Of a stretch of 64,000 bases of DNA, positions 18,198-26,417 are shown piece after piece; the first letter of the stretch is position 1; every line of letters starts with the position of its first letter. Under the pieces are notes generated by a model. It was not told the DNA's origin and did not search any database. It worked only from the letters and a program-made list of their open reading frames with translations. The translations under genes were made by a program, and so were the position numbers. Source of the stretch: Candidatus Mailhella merdavium (lineage in GTDB: Bacteria; Desulfobacterota; Desulfovibrionia; Desulfovibrionales; Desulfovibrionaceae); assembly GCA_019119045.1 (NCBI GenBank), contig DWXS01000031.1, forward strand, positions 28,615 through 92,614. The letters are read 5' to 3'.

Positions 18198-19033
18198 GTT
18201 TCTGCTCCCGAATCGTCCTTCCCCGGCACAGCGCGGGAAGGCTCGGAATGTTCGTCCGTCTCATCCTTTCCTCTCCGGAGGAAACGCGCAACTTCCGGCG
18301 GGCCATGGTGGAGCAGTTCCCGCGGATTTCCCTGTGCGGTAAGCGTCCGGAGTCCGGCGTCCAGAAAAATGGCGTCGTCCGCCACGGCAAAAATACTGGG
18401 CAGTTCGTGCGTCACCATGATGACGGTCATGCCCATGCTGTCGCGTAATTCAAGGATAAGTTCATCCAGTTGAGCCGCACTCAGAGGATCAAGACCGGCG
18501 GAAGGCTCGTCGAAAAACACAATCTGCGGATCCAGAGCCAGAGCCCTGGCCAGACCCGCCCTTTTTTTCATCCCGCCGCTTATTTCGGAAGGATAATATT
18601 CCTCAAAACCGGCAAGCCCCACCTGAGCAAGCCGGAGCGACGCAATGGAACGCCGTATCCCTCTCGGCAGGGAAGTATAATATTCCAGCGGAAGCATGAC
18701 GTTTTCCGCCAGCGTGCGGGAAGACCAGAGGGCCCCGCTCTGAAACAGCACGCCGACGCCGCGCATGATCTGCGCTCGTCGTGCGGAGGGTGCGGCCCAG
18801 AAATCCTCGTCGCCGTAAAAAACCCGTCCCGCTCCCGGAGGCAGCAGGCCCATGAGAACACGCATCAGAGAGCTTTTGCCGCATCCGCTGCCGCCCATAA
18901 TCACGAACACGTCGCCCCGTCGTATGGAAAAGGTCAGATCGTGTTGAATGATTCTGGAACCGTACGATACGGTAAGCCCTTCCGCTCTGATGGCGATATC
19001 ATCCCGTTTTTTCTGTATGTTCACTGCACTCAC
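18194..19033 (-). CDS. mlaF: ABC transporter ATPase MlaF
   Basis: The track extends this ORF far into mlaE. The likely start is the GTG at 19033, whose GTGA overlaps the mlaE stop, giving 279 residues (VSAVNIQKKRDDIAIRAEGLTVSYG); a GTG at 19024 is an alternative. Walker A is MGGSGCGKSSLM, the signature is SEISGGMKKRAGLARAL and Walker B is IVFFDEPSAGLDPL. The switch histidine is in MVTHELPSIF. The E-I-SGGM-x-KR form of the signature is typical of MlaF/Ttg2A ATPases. It powers the MlaE permease. Confidence 0.94.
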   Translation of the reverse strand: MSAVNIQKKRDDIAIRAEGLTVSYGSRIIQHDLTFSIRRGDVFVIMGGSGCGKSSLMRVLMGLLPPGAGRVFYGDEDFWAAPSARRAQIMRGVGVLFQSGALWSSRTLAENVMLPLEYYTSLPRGIRRSIASLRLAQVGLAGFEEYYPSEISGGMKKRAGLARALALDPQIVFFDEPSAGLDPLSAAQLDELILELRDSMGMTVIMVTHELPSIFAVADDAIFLDAGLRTLTAQGNPRELLHHGPPEVARFLRRGKDETDEHSEPSRAVPGKDDSGAET

Positions 19034-20217
19034 AGGGACACCGCCGTGAACATGATGGTTATGATGGACGTGGATACGATGATCCCCACGATGGAATTGA
19101 CCACGGCCGCCGTGGTGGCCTGTCCCACGGCCTCCACGTTGCGCCCGGCCTTCAGGCCCTGATAGCAGCCGGTGACGGATACGACGAAGCCGAACACCAG
19201 CGCGTGCAGCAGCCCGATCCATATCTGGGAAAGCGACATGTTGGCCAGCGTATTTTCCCAGTAGGCCGAAGGGGAAATATCCATCATGAGCGTCCCGACC
19301 AGAAAGCCTCCCAAGATGCCCATGACATCGGCATATACGGTCAGCAGCGGCGTCATCAGCGCCAGCCCGAGTACGCGCGGCAAAACCAGAAAATCCACGG
19401 GATCAAGGCCGAAAGTGACAAGCGCGTCAACTTCCTCATTTGCCTGCATGCTGCCTATGATTGCCGCAAACGAGGCCCCTGTCCTCCCGGCAAGCACAAT
19501 CCCCGTAAGCACAGGCCCCATGACGCGCACCATGGACACGCTCACCAGCGCGGAAACATAGATTTCCGCCCCGAAAGCCCGAAGCTGAAGCGCGCTGACA
19601 AAGGCCAGAATCAAGCCCAGCAGCAGACTGGTCAGAGAAACTATCGCCAGAGCGTCCACCCCGCACTGACGGAATATGCGCCAGACATCGCGGGCATTCA
19701 CCGCCGCGCGCCCCATGCACAGCCTGGCAAAACTCGCACTTACTTCGCCGATGAAATTCAGCGCGGAAAGCGCAACTCCGGGAACGGCCAGCGTTTTGCC
19801 GCCTATCAGTTCCAGCAGACTTTCAGCTTCAGCGGCGTTTTTTTTCCCTCCGGCCGGAGTCCCCTGACGTCTTTTCCTTTTGGCTCCTGCCAGATCCAGC
19901 AACGCGGCCATTCCCTCCGGCAGAGAGGTATAGTCCGTTTCCAGACCTGCCTGTTCCGCACGTCCGGAAAATTCGGCAAACAGCGCCAGCAGGGAAGAGT
20001 CCCAGGCCTCCAGATTCTCCGCCCGCAGCTCGAGCTTCTGAAGCGGAATACCGCTCTCCGGGGAAGACAGCGCGGCAAAAACACTGTCGCCGGCTTTTTC
20101 CATCCCCTTCGCCCGGGAGGCGGAAGCCCGGAGGCTCCAAGTCCCGGAGGCCGTCACCACAAGACTGCCGCCACGGCGGGAAACCTCCAGAGAAGGACTG
20201 CCCTCCCTCCCGTTCAC
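19030..20217 (-). CDS. mlaE: MlaE-type permease with N-terminal STAS domain
   Basis: Starts at the GTG at 20217, whose GTGA overlaps the rfaE2 stop, giving 395 residues. Residues 1-115 resemble a STAS domain (LEVSRRGGSLVVTASGTWSL...LEAWDSSLLALFAEF). A basic linker and then the permease follow, with FIRQ-like IFRQCGVDALAIVSLTSLLLG, GPVLTGIVLAGRTGASFAAIIGSMQANEEVDAL and about five membrane segments ending VGIIVSTSIITIMFTAVSL. Some bacteria encode the STAS protein separately (MlaB); here it appears fused, which would explain why no mlaB is present. It forms the inner-membrane ABC complex with MlaF. Confidence 0.92.
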   Translation of the reverse strand: MNGREGSPSLEVSRRGGSLVVTASGTWSLRASASRAKGMEKAGDSVFAALSSPESGIPLQKLELRAENLEAWDSSLLALFAEFSGRAEQAGLETDYTSLPEGMAALLDLAGAKRKRRQGTPAGGKKNAAEAESLLELIGGKTLAVPGVALSALNFIGEVSASFARLCMGRAAVNARDVWRIFRQCGVDALAIVSLTSLLLGLILAFVSALQLRAFGAEIYVSALVSVSMVRVMGPVLTGIVLAGRTGASFAAIIGSMQANEEVDALVTFGLDPVDFLVLPRVLGLALMTPLLTVYADVMGILGGFLVGTLMMDISPSAYWENTLANMSLSQIWIGLLHALVFGFVVSVTGCYQGLKAGRNVEAVGQATTAAVVNSIVGIIVSTSIITIMFTAVSL

Positions 20218-20735
20218 ATGAGCCCCCTCCGCCCCAGCTCGGCAATACGCAAAGCCAGAGCGGTCGTGGAAAAGCCCTCCAGCAGGGGCAGGCAATGAAC
20301 CTCCCCGCCGTCGGCCTCCACGATCTCGCGACCGACCACCTTATCCGGCGCCCAGTCTCCCCCCTTGACCAGAACATGAGGACGCACGGCGCGGATCAGC
20401 TCCAGCGGCGTATCTTCGTCAAATCCGACGACGAAATCCACGGAGGCAAGATGCGCAAGAACAAAAGCCCTGGCTGCAAAAGTATTGAAGGGCCGTCCTG
20501 CTCCCTTGTTCAAACGGCGCACGGAATCGTCGCTGTTCAGCCCGACGACCAGCAGATCTCCGAAAGCTCCGGCCCGTTCCAGCAAATCCACATGGCCGGG
20601 ATGCAGAATGTCATAACAGCCGTTGGTAAACACGATGCGACGACCGGCACGACGCGGCTCTTCAAGACGACGCAGCAGTTCTTCCCGATCGGAAACGACT
20701 TTGGGACAGACAGGAAATGAGGTGGTATCGGACAC
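20214..20735 (-). CDS. rfaE2: Heptose 1-phosphate adenylyltransferase (RfaE domain II)
   Basis: A 173-residue nucleotidyltransferase. The start chosen is the GTG at 20735 because GGAGG lies five bases upstream; the track's ATG at 20750 is just before that site. RRIVFTNGCYDILHPGHVDLLERA carries the HxGH motif, and VVGLNSDDSVRRL and VLVKGGDWAPDKVVG are family blocks. It converts D-glycero-beta-D-manno-heptose 1-phosphate to ADP-heptose for LPS core. Only the adenylyltransferase domain is present, so the kinase domain (RfaE1) must be elsewhere. It heads the mla-like operon, tying LPS supply to lipid transport. Confidence 0.93.
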   Translation of the reverse strand: MSDTTSFPVCPKVVSDREELLRRLEEPRRAGRRIVFTNGCYDILHPGHVDLLERAGAFGDLLVVGLNSDDSVRRLNKGAGRPFNTFAARAFVLAHLASVDFVVGFDEDTPLELIRAVRPHVLVKGGDWAPDKVVGREIVEADGGEVHCLPLLEGFSTTALALRIAELGRRGLM

Positions 20736-20903
20736 GTTGCCTCCGCACAATGATTCGGCCCTTGAAATTCCGCAAAGTTCCCCCGGCTATCAGCCGTTCA
20801 AAAACGGCAAACGTCCGGAAAACGCCGGAAAACAAACGCCGCTCATGCCGCAGCCTTCTTTTGCAGAGGCTGCGGAAAAAACTCGGGACAGGCCTGCGCC
20901 GGC

Positions 20904-20928
20904 CGCCTGCAGGAACTTCCTGCAGGCG
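20904..20928 (-). terminator. Perfect hairpin after trpS
   Basis: CGCCTGCAGGAA pairs with TTCCTGCAGGCG around one central base. It lies 23 bp past the trpS stop. The minus-strand T6 run is a further 23 bp downstream rather than adjacent, so termination efficiency is uncertain. Confidence 0.55.
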
Positions 20929-20950
20929 ACCGACGCTGTGGCCCGACCCG

Positions 20951-21934
20951 CTACATATGCATGGCCTCGCGCACCAGATCCATGGTGGCGTTGATGGAAA
21001 GGGAGGCCTTTTCCCTTCCGGCGGCCAGAATTTCGTCAATCAGGCCCGGTTTCGCAGCAAAATGAGCGCGACGTTCATGCAGAGGCTCAAGAAACTTTCC
21101 GAGATTTTCAAGAAAAATCTTCTTGCACTGCACGCAGCCCATGGTTGCGCCCGTGCATCCCCTGCGCACTTCCTCCTGCGTCGCGCTGTCGGCCAGCAGC
21201 ACATGATAGGGGAAAAGATTGCACACATCGGGATTGCCCGGATCGGTCTTACGCAGACGGGCCGGGTCGGTGAACATGCCCTTTACCTTGGGTTCGATAT
21301 CCGCCATGACATCGCGCAGAAAAATGCCGTTGCCGTAGCTTTTGGACATTTTGCGCCCGTCCAGACCCGGGCATTTGGCCGCGGGAGTCAGACGCGCCTG
21401 CGGTTCGGGGAACACTTCGCCGTAAAAGTAGTTGAAACGACGCACGATTTCGCGCGTCAGTTCCAGATGCGGCAGCTGATCCTGACCTACCGGCACCCAC
21501 TGGGGGCGATGCTGAATGATGTCGGAAGCCATGAGTACCGGATATCCGAGAAAACCGTAATTTCCCAGATCCTTGGTGGTGATTTCCTGCTGCTGTTCCT
21601 TATAGGTGGGGTTGCGCTCCAGCCAGCCGAGGGGGGTGATCATGGAGAGCAGAAGATGCAGTTCCGCAGTTTCTTTGATATCCGACTGGCGGTAAATGGC
21701 ACACTTTTCCGGATCAAGCCCCACAGAAAGCCAGTCAAGAACCATTTCCCGCACATACTCGCGCAGATGGGACGTGTCCGCATAATCGCTGGTCAGCGCA
21801 TGCCAGTCGGCTACAAAGAAAAAACTTTCCATTTCTTCCTGCATGGCCACCCAGTTTTTCAGCGCGCCGAAATAATGTCCGATGTGCAGGGGCCCCGTGG
21901 GTCTCATGCCGGATACAGTACGTTCCTTTGCCAT
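20951..21934 (-). CDS. trpS: Tryptophan--tRNA ligase
   Basis: A 327-residue class I aminoacyl-tRNA synthetase. The HIGH motif is in GMRPTGPLHIGHYFGAL (residues 9-25) and the KMSKS motif in GLDGRKMSKSYGN. MVLDWLSVGLDPEK, IYRQSD and GYPVLMASDII are conserved TrpRS blocks. C-terminal CVQCKK is a feature of some bacterial TrpRS. The gene lies 36 bp after the M50 protease gene and is probably co-transcribed with it, an arrangement common in delta-proteobacteria-type genomes. Confidence 0.96.
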   Translation of the reverse strand: MAKERTVSGMRPTGPLHIGHYFGALKNWVAMQEEMESFFFVADWHALTSDYADTSHLREYVREMVLDWLSVGLDPEKCAIYRQSDIKETAELHLLLSMITPLGWLERNPTYKEQQQEITTKDLGNYGFLGYPVLMASDIIQHRPQWVPVGQDQLPHLELTREIVRRFNYFYGEVFPEPQARLTPAAKCPGLDGRKMSKSYGNGIFLRDVMADIEPKVKGMFTDPARLRKTDPGNPDVCNLFPYHVLLADSATQEEVRRGCTGATMGCVQCKKIFLENLGKFLEPLHERRAHFAAKPGLIDEILAAGREKASLSINATMDLVREAMHM

Positions 21935-21970
21935 GACAGATACCTCCGAAAAATGATCGGCGAAACAGGT

Positions 21971-22645
21971 TCAGAACAGGTTGAAGAAGGAGAAGGCGAG
22001 TTCAGCCGACCACTCGATGAACGGCCCGAGGAGCGCGCCCAGGACTCCGGTCGCCAGCAGGACTATCAGAATGATGAAGCCCCAGCGTCCGAGTCTGGAA
22101 TACTGCCACGCCCACCGGCGCGGCAGAAAAGCCTCTACGATGTGACTGCCGTCCAGCGGAGGGATGGGCACAAGATTAATCCAGGCCAGCGCAAAATTGG
22201 ACAGCGTTCCCACAACGAACATACGCAGCAGAAAGTGAGCGGTGGAACCTTCCGCAATGCCGCTGACCTGAGCGTGATGCCACATAAGCGCGGCGCCGCC
22301 GGCGCAGACAAAGGCCACCAGAATATTGGCAAGAGGTCCGGCTACGGAGACCAGCAGCATGCCGCGTTCCGGATTTCTCATATTGCGAGGATTGACGGGA
22401 ACCGGCTTGGCCCAGCCGAAAACAAAGGGACTGGCCAGAGCGGTCAGCACAAACATGACCAGCCCCAGGGGATCGATGTGAGGAACGGGATTGAGCGTCA
22501 AGCGCCCCAACATGCGGGCGGACTGATCGCCGCAAAGGGAGGCGACCCAGCCGTGCGCGACTTCGTGAAGAATGATGCCGAAGAGTACGGGCACAAAAGC
22601 CACAGCCAGATTGGTGATACTGATGGAAAGAGAGGAATCGAACAT
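21971..22645 (-). CDS. Site-2-protease family (M50) membrane metalloprotease
   Basis: A 224-residue integral membrane protein with about six hydrophobic segments. GIILHEVAHGWVASLCGD holds the zinc motif HEVAH near residue 27, and IPPLDGSHIVEAFLP supplies the second metal-ligand motif (N-x-x-P-x-PPLDG). Length and the FGWAKPVPVNPRNM block place it with YwhC/SREBP-type S2P homologues. Substrates are not known for this subgroup. It is upstream of trpS. TAGGG precedes the ATG, and the start codon lies in ATCGAA-TG-TTCGAT. Confidence 0.9.
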   Translation of the reverse strand: MFDSSLSISITNLAVAFVPVLFGIILHEVAHGWVASLCGDQSARMLGRLTLNPVPHIDPLGLVMFVLTALASPFVFGWAKPVPVNPRNMRNPERGMLLVSVAGPLANILVAFVCAGGAALMWHHAQVSGIAEGSTAHFLLRMFVVGTLSNFALAWINLVPIPPLDGSHIVEAFLPRRWAWQYSRLGRWGFIILIVLLATGVLGALLGPFIEWSAELAFSFFNLF

Positions 22646-23094
22646 TCGATAGCCCTACCACGCTCCGCACCTGACCGCAAGGATAAGCAGCAGAAGAGAC
22701 CTTGTTCCCCTGCCCCGCCCGCGTGGAGCCGGAGGCGGCCTGTTGCGCTCCGTCTGTTCCAGAACTGCCCCCCGCGGGGGGGGACTTCTGCAGGAAGTTT
22801 GAGACAGTCGTTACCGCAACGGACACACCGTATCCGACGCGCAGCAACTCCCGAGATTGGAATATTTTCGTTTTGAAGCTGCTCCCGGAATCACGCGAAG
22901 CAAGGCTGCTCCGCAGCGCCGGAGCAACCTCGAACATTTTGCGGCACAGCCCTCCGATGGCGGCCGCAGAGCCGTATCTGTCGCCCGCAGAATATACAGG
23001 CACGAACAGCAGAGCAAACTCCAGAAGAGGCATGAAACCTGCAAGCCGGACCATAAGGAGGCCCTGTCGCAGATATGTCCAAGAGCAAAACGCT
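22646..23094. other. Intergenic region between the M50 gene and rpoN
   Basis: About 450 bp. It holds the M50 upstream region, a 14-bp C/G palindrome with a G8 run (22768-22783), an ACTTC/GAAGT hairpin just after it, and one copy of a dispersed element (22868-22990, listed separately). No recognised gene. Confidence 0.5.
22868..22990 (+). repeat. Dispersed coding-like element, copy 1
   Basis: Shares a gap-free alignment with 44684-44790: GCTCCCGGA(A/G)TCA at 22881 and 44697, CGCCGGA 36 bases later in both, and GCGGCA 60 bases later in both. Read in the same frame both give a peptide of the form LPES-x-EAR-x4-AG-x5-LRH. The plus-strand frame here is open (LLPESREARLLRSAGA). Confidence 0.6.
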
Positions 23095-24540
23095 CTAGAA
23101 ATGGCTCTTGCGGCGCGAAGAAGAGGGAATGTCCAGAGCGGTACGATATTTGGCCACAGTACGCCGTGCGATATTCACCCCGAGCTGCTCCTTGAGGATT
23201 TCGCACAATCTTTCGTCGGAAAGCGGATTTTTCGGATCTTCTTCGGCAATGCACTTTTTGAGCAGAGCCTTCACGCTTTCCGACCCCACCTGACTGCCGT
23301 CGTCCATGCCGAGCGCGCTGTTGAAGAAAAATTTGAGTTCGAACGTTCCGTGCGGCGTAGCTACGAATTTGTTGGTCGTGATGCGGCTCACCGTGGATTC
23401 GTGCATGTTGATGTCGTCCGCGATATCCTTGAGAATGAGCGGCTTGAGCCTGGTCACGCCTTCTTCAAAGAAGGGACGCTGAAACTTCACGATACTTTCC
23501 ATAACCTTATACAGCGTGCGCTGACGTTGTTCCAGACTGCGGATAAGCCAGGTGGCCGAGCGCAGCTTTTCGTTCATGTATTCCTTGTCCTTCTCGGAAT
23601 TGAACGCCTCGCCGTCGCTGTACATGGTGCTGATCTGAAGATTGGGAAGCCCCTCGTCATTAAGCAGAATGACAAAATCGCCGTCCATCGGATACACATA
23701 GACATCAGGGCTGACGAACATGGGTTCGCCCTCGCCGAAGCTGGCCCCGGGCATGGGATCAAGAGACTGGATCACGTCAATGTATTCCTTGAGCGTGTCC
23801 ATATCCAGCTTGAACTTGCGCAGAAGAGGTTTGTAGCGGCAATTTTCCAGATCTTCCAGATGCTGGCGTACAAGTTCCACAAGGATGGGATCCCTGTCGT
23901 ACTTGAGGACTTCAATCTGCACCAGAAGGCATTCCTGCGGAGTGCGCGACGCTACCCCCACGGGGTCAAAACGCTGAACAGCCCTGACTACCGGCTCAAC
24001 TTCGACCGGGGTCACGCCGCCAAGTTCTGCAATTTCCTCATTGCTGGCCCGCAAATATCCTGCAGAATCCAGATTTCCGATGACCAGTTCGCCGATTTCC
24101 TTCTGCTCATCGCTCAGAGAGGAAAGACGAAGCTGCCACATCAAATGGGAATCCAGCGAGGGCTTGGCCGCATATCTGGCTTCAAGGCTGCTGATTTCTT
24201 CCGAAAGTTCGTATTCGCGGGAAGAAGCCAGTTTAGGCGCGCTGGACAGATCGCCGAGATAATCCTCCCAGTCTGCACTGCCCGCGATATCCCTGTCGTA
24301 GGCGTCCTGCTCCTCGTGGCGTTCCGCACTTTCCGTCCCGGCCGCAGCGTCGACGCCTCCGCGGCTCTCCGGCTGAATATCTTCGCCCTCCTCCAGAAAC
24401 GGATTCTCCATGAGCTCGTGCTGAACCGTATCAACCAGTTCCATACGCGACAACTGAAGCAGTTTGATCGCCTGCTGCAACTGCGGCGTCATGAGAAGCT
24501 GCTGACTGAGTTTCAGCTGTTGTTTAAGCTCAAGAGCCAT
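23095..24540 (-). CDS. rpoN: RNA polymerase sigma-54 factor
   Basis: A 481-residue sigma factor. The N-terminal activator region is LKQQLKLSQQLLMTPQLQQAIKLLQLSRMEL. An acidic linker follows (about 48-90, residues EEGEDIQPE and following), then the core-binding domain. The DNA-binding region has a helix-turn-helix (DDINMHESTVSRITTNKFVATPHGTFELKFFF) and ends with the RpoN box ARRTVAKYR. It directs enhancer-dependent transcription. A strong sigma-70 promoter lies about 75-105 bp upstream. No clear sigma-54 (-24/-12) promoter was noticed in this window. Confidence 0.97.
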   Translation of the reverse strand: MALELKQQLKLSQQLLMTPQLQQAIKLLQLSRMELVDTVQHELMENPFLEEGEDIQPESRGGVDAAAGTESAERHEEQDAYDRDIAGSADWEDYLGDLSSAPKLASSREYELSEEISSLEARYAAKPSLDSHLMWQLRLSSLSDEQKEIGELVIGNLDSAGYLRASNEEIAELGGVTPVEVEPVVRAVQRFDPVGVASRTPQECLLVQIEVLKYDRDPILVELVRQHLEDLENCRYKPLLRKFKLDMDTLKEYIDVIQSLDPMPGASFGEGEPMFVSPDVYVYPMDGDFVILLNDEGLPNLQISTMYSDGEAFNSEKDKEYMNEKLRSATWLIRSLEQRQRTLYKVMESIVKFQRPFFEEGVTRLKPLILKDIADDINMHESTVSRITTNKFVATPHGTFELKFFFNSALGMDDGSQVGSESVKALLKKCIAEEDPKNPLSDERLCEILKEQLGVNIARRTVAKYRTALDIPSSSRRKSHF

Positions 24541-24615
24541 AGACCCATCCTTCCGAAATGAGATTATGCAAAAAATATGCTATAGAAAAAAAGATGAACA
24601 ATATCTTACGATCTG

Positions 24616-24644
24616 AATCTAACACAGAGCGGTTTTTATGGCAA
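24616..24644 (-). promoter_or_regulatory. Sigma-70 promoter of rpoN
   Basis: On the minus strand TTGCCA and TAGATT are separated by 17 bp, followed by an AT-rich leader of about 75 bp ending in GGAAGGATGGGTCT before the rpoN ATG. Confidence 0.65.
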
Positions 24645-25070
24645 GCCTAATGCAAATATCCCGTAACAGCAGACAACTTTTCAGAATACTTCCTTTTAAT
24701 CTGCCGTTTTCCCTTCTCGACGTTTCTCCGCCGGAAAAAAGCTGCGATCTTTTCCGCGTCAAGGCTTTTTATCTTCGCATCTCCTGCAAAACGCGGGCAG
24801 AGCAACGCTCCGCATACGGAACGCAGACGCCGCCGTCGGCCCGCTTTCTGTCTCAACCTGGCGACGAAAAAAACACTGCGGATAGCGCAATGGATGAAAA
24901 GCCTCCGCCTTTGCCGAGGCCTCCCGTCATCGCATCCTTCACGTCAGTATTCATACCCCGCGCGCTGCCGGCAAAAGCGCAGAGCCTCCGTACAGCCTTT
25001 TCCCTCTGGAGAAATGGAAAAAATACGGGGCAGACTCAAAAAATTTTTCTGTGGCGCTCCAAATCAATAA

Positions 25071-25107
25071 GGGGAAGGTCTGCCTCTGCAAAAGGCATCC
25101 CTTCCCC
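25071..25107 (-). terminator. Hairpin downstream of galU
   Basis: GGGGAAGG pairs with CCTTCCCC and TGCC with GGCA, separated by a TC/TC internal loop. On the minus strand it is followed by TTATTGATTT. It lies 250 bp past the galU stop, leaving room for an untranslated or independent RNA between them. Confidence 0.6.
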
Positions 25108-25173
25108 GAACTACAGGTTTCTCTTACGCATCGAAAGCCGCATGTACGGAGCAGGCGGGGAAAAACGGCTTAC

Positions 25174-25288
25174 TCTGCCTGAGGCCTGCCCTTCGACCAT
25201 TCTTTCTGGACAGAGTCCGCACAGTCACGGTCGACAGACAGCCAAGCTCCGAAAGCCCGTTGCCTCAAAATTCACAGTTTCAGGCAGA
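25174..25288. ncRNA. Candidate structured RNA (strand unknown)
   Basis: Three nested perfect stems: TCTGCCTGA (25174-25182) with TCAGGCAGA (25280-25288); TCGACC (25193-25198) with GGTCGA (25229-25234); GGAC (25208-25211) with GTCC (25215-25218). There is no ORF of interest. It could be the 3' UTR of galU or a separate RNA. It was compared by eye with 6S, SRP and common riboswitch consensus motifs and none matched. Confidence 0.3.
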
Positions 25289-25356
25289 AATATATCTCTT
25301 CCCTTCGCCCTTTCGTACACAGACTTATTGCCGAACAGTCTGCAGCTTCACGGGAA

Positions 25357-26229
25357 TCAGACCTGATCGCCGAGCATCTTACGCACGCGCGCAAGCAGTT
25401 TGGGTTGCAGGTGTTCTTCCTTGAGCGCGAAATAAAGATTTGCCGTCAGATAATCTACCCAGTCTCCGGCATCAAAGCGTTCGCCCTTCATCTTCACGGC
25501 CAGCATACCGCGCTCTTTCGCCAGGGAAGCAAGCGCGTCCGTCAACTGAATTTCCCCGCCATGTCCGGGCTTGATGTTACGCAGATGACGGAAAATATCC
25601 GGCGTCAGCACATAGCGTCCGATGATGGCCAGATTTGACGGAGCCTTGTCCACAGCGGGCTTTTCCACCATATCGGTAATTTCATACACGCCGTCACGGA
25701 ATTCTCTGCCGGCTATGATACCGTATTTATCCACCTTGTGATGAGGAACTTCCATGACGCCGATGACCGGCTTTCCTTCTGCCCGGGCAACATCCACGAG
25801 CTGCTGCACGCCGGGAACATGGTTGATGATCAGATCGTCCCCCACCATGACCACAAAAGGTTCGTCCCCGACGGCATTTTCCGCACAGAGGACGGCATGA
25901 CCGAGGCCGAGCTGCTTCTTCTGGCGCACGGCCATAACGTTCACCATTTCGGCCACTTCGCGCACTTTGGCCAGCAGTTCCGTCTTGCCGGCCCGTTCCA
26001 GAACGCTTTCCAGATGGAGATTGTAGTCAAAGTGATCTTCAATGACGCTCTTTTCCCTGTTGGTGACGAACACCACGTCCGTTATGCCGGAGTGCATGGC
26101 CTCTTCCACAACATACTGGATCACGGGCTTGTTGTAGATGGGCAGCATTTCCTTGGGGATATTCTTGCTCGCAGGCAGGGATCTCGTCCCCCACCCGGCA
26201 ACGGGAATGACAACCTTGCGTATATTCAT
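25357..26229 (-). CDS. galU: UTP--glucose-1-phosphate uridylyltransferase
   Basis: A 290-residue nucleotidyltransferase making UDP-glucose. The track ORF is longer, but the ATG at 26229 follows GGAGGTTGACT and begins MNIRKVVIPVAGWGTRSLPASKNIPKEMLPI, the usual G-x-GTR-x-LP-x-x-K-x-x-PKEMLP motif (with W in place of the common L). Further blocks: NKPVIQYVVEEA, VMVGDDLI, MVEKPAVDKAPSNLAIIGRY and GGEIQLTDAL. UDP-glucose feeds LPS and capsule sugars and trehalose or glycogen routes. It stands alone between rpoN and a YczE-like gene. Confidence 0.96.
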   Translation of the reverse strand: MNIRKVVIPVAGWGTRSLPASKNIPKEMLPIYNKPVIQYVVEEAMHSGITDVVFVTNREKSVIEDHFDYNLHLESVLERAGKTELLAKVREVAEMVNVMAVRQKKQLGLGHAVLCAENAVGDEPFVVMVGDDLIINHVPGVQQLVDVARAEGKPVIGVMEVPHHKVDKYGIIAGREFRDGVYEITDMVEKPAVDKAPSNLAIIGRYVLTPDIFRHLRNIKPGHGGEIQLTDALASLAKERGMLAVKMKGERFDAGDWVDYLTANLYFALKEEHLQPKLLARVRKMLGDQV

Positions 26230-26417
26230 AGTCAACCTCCATGGGCGGCCGTCGAAAGCGTTGCTTCGCCCCGCAGTAGCGGATGTATCGCTCCGCATGC
26301 TCCACAAACGGAAACAGCGTGCGACTCTCTGGGCGTACCATGCCAGACTTGTGCCCCGAGGTCGAGAAAAAGTCTGCAATTTCCGTCAATTTTCCAGACA
26401 TGTTCAGCCTGGGCAGA

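Larger units (their letters stand above)
24541..25356. other. Long gap with rpoN promoter, a terminator and a possible structured RNA
   Basis: About 816 bp. It contains the rpoN promoter (24616-24644), a hairpin at 25071-25107 that would stop minus-strand transcripts, and a nested stem structure (25174-25288). The 242-residue plus ORF 24638-25366 has no family resemblance and runs into galU on the opposite strand, so it is not called. Confidence 0.5.

Noticed and set aside
22768-22783. C6-GC-G8 tract as a phase-variation switch
   Set aside because: It is about 120 bp upstream of the M50 start and not inside any gene or promoter spacer that I could identify.
20717-22876. 719-residue plus-strand ORF over trpS and the M50 gene
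   Set aside because: Antisense shadow of two clearly assigned genes.
24638-25366. 242-residue plus-strand ORF in the rpoN-galU gap
   Set aside because: No ribosome-binding site, no domain, overlaps the rpoN promoter and a terminator, and runs into galU.
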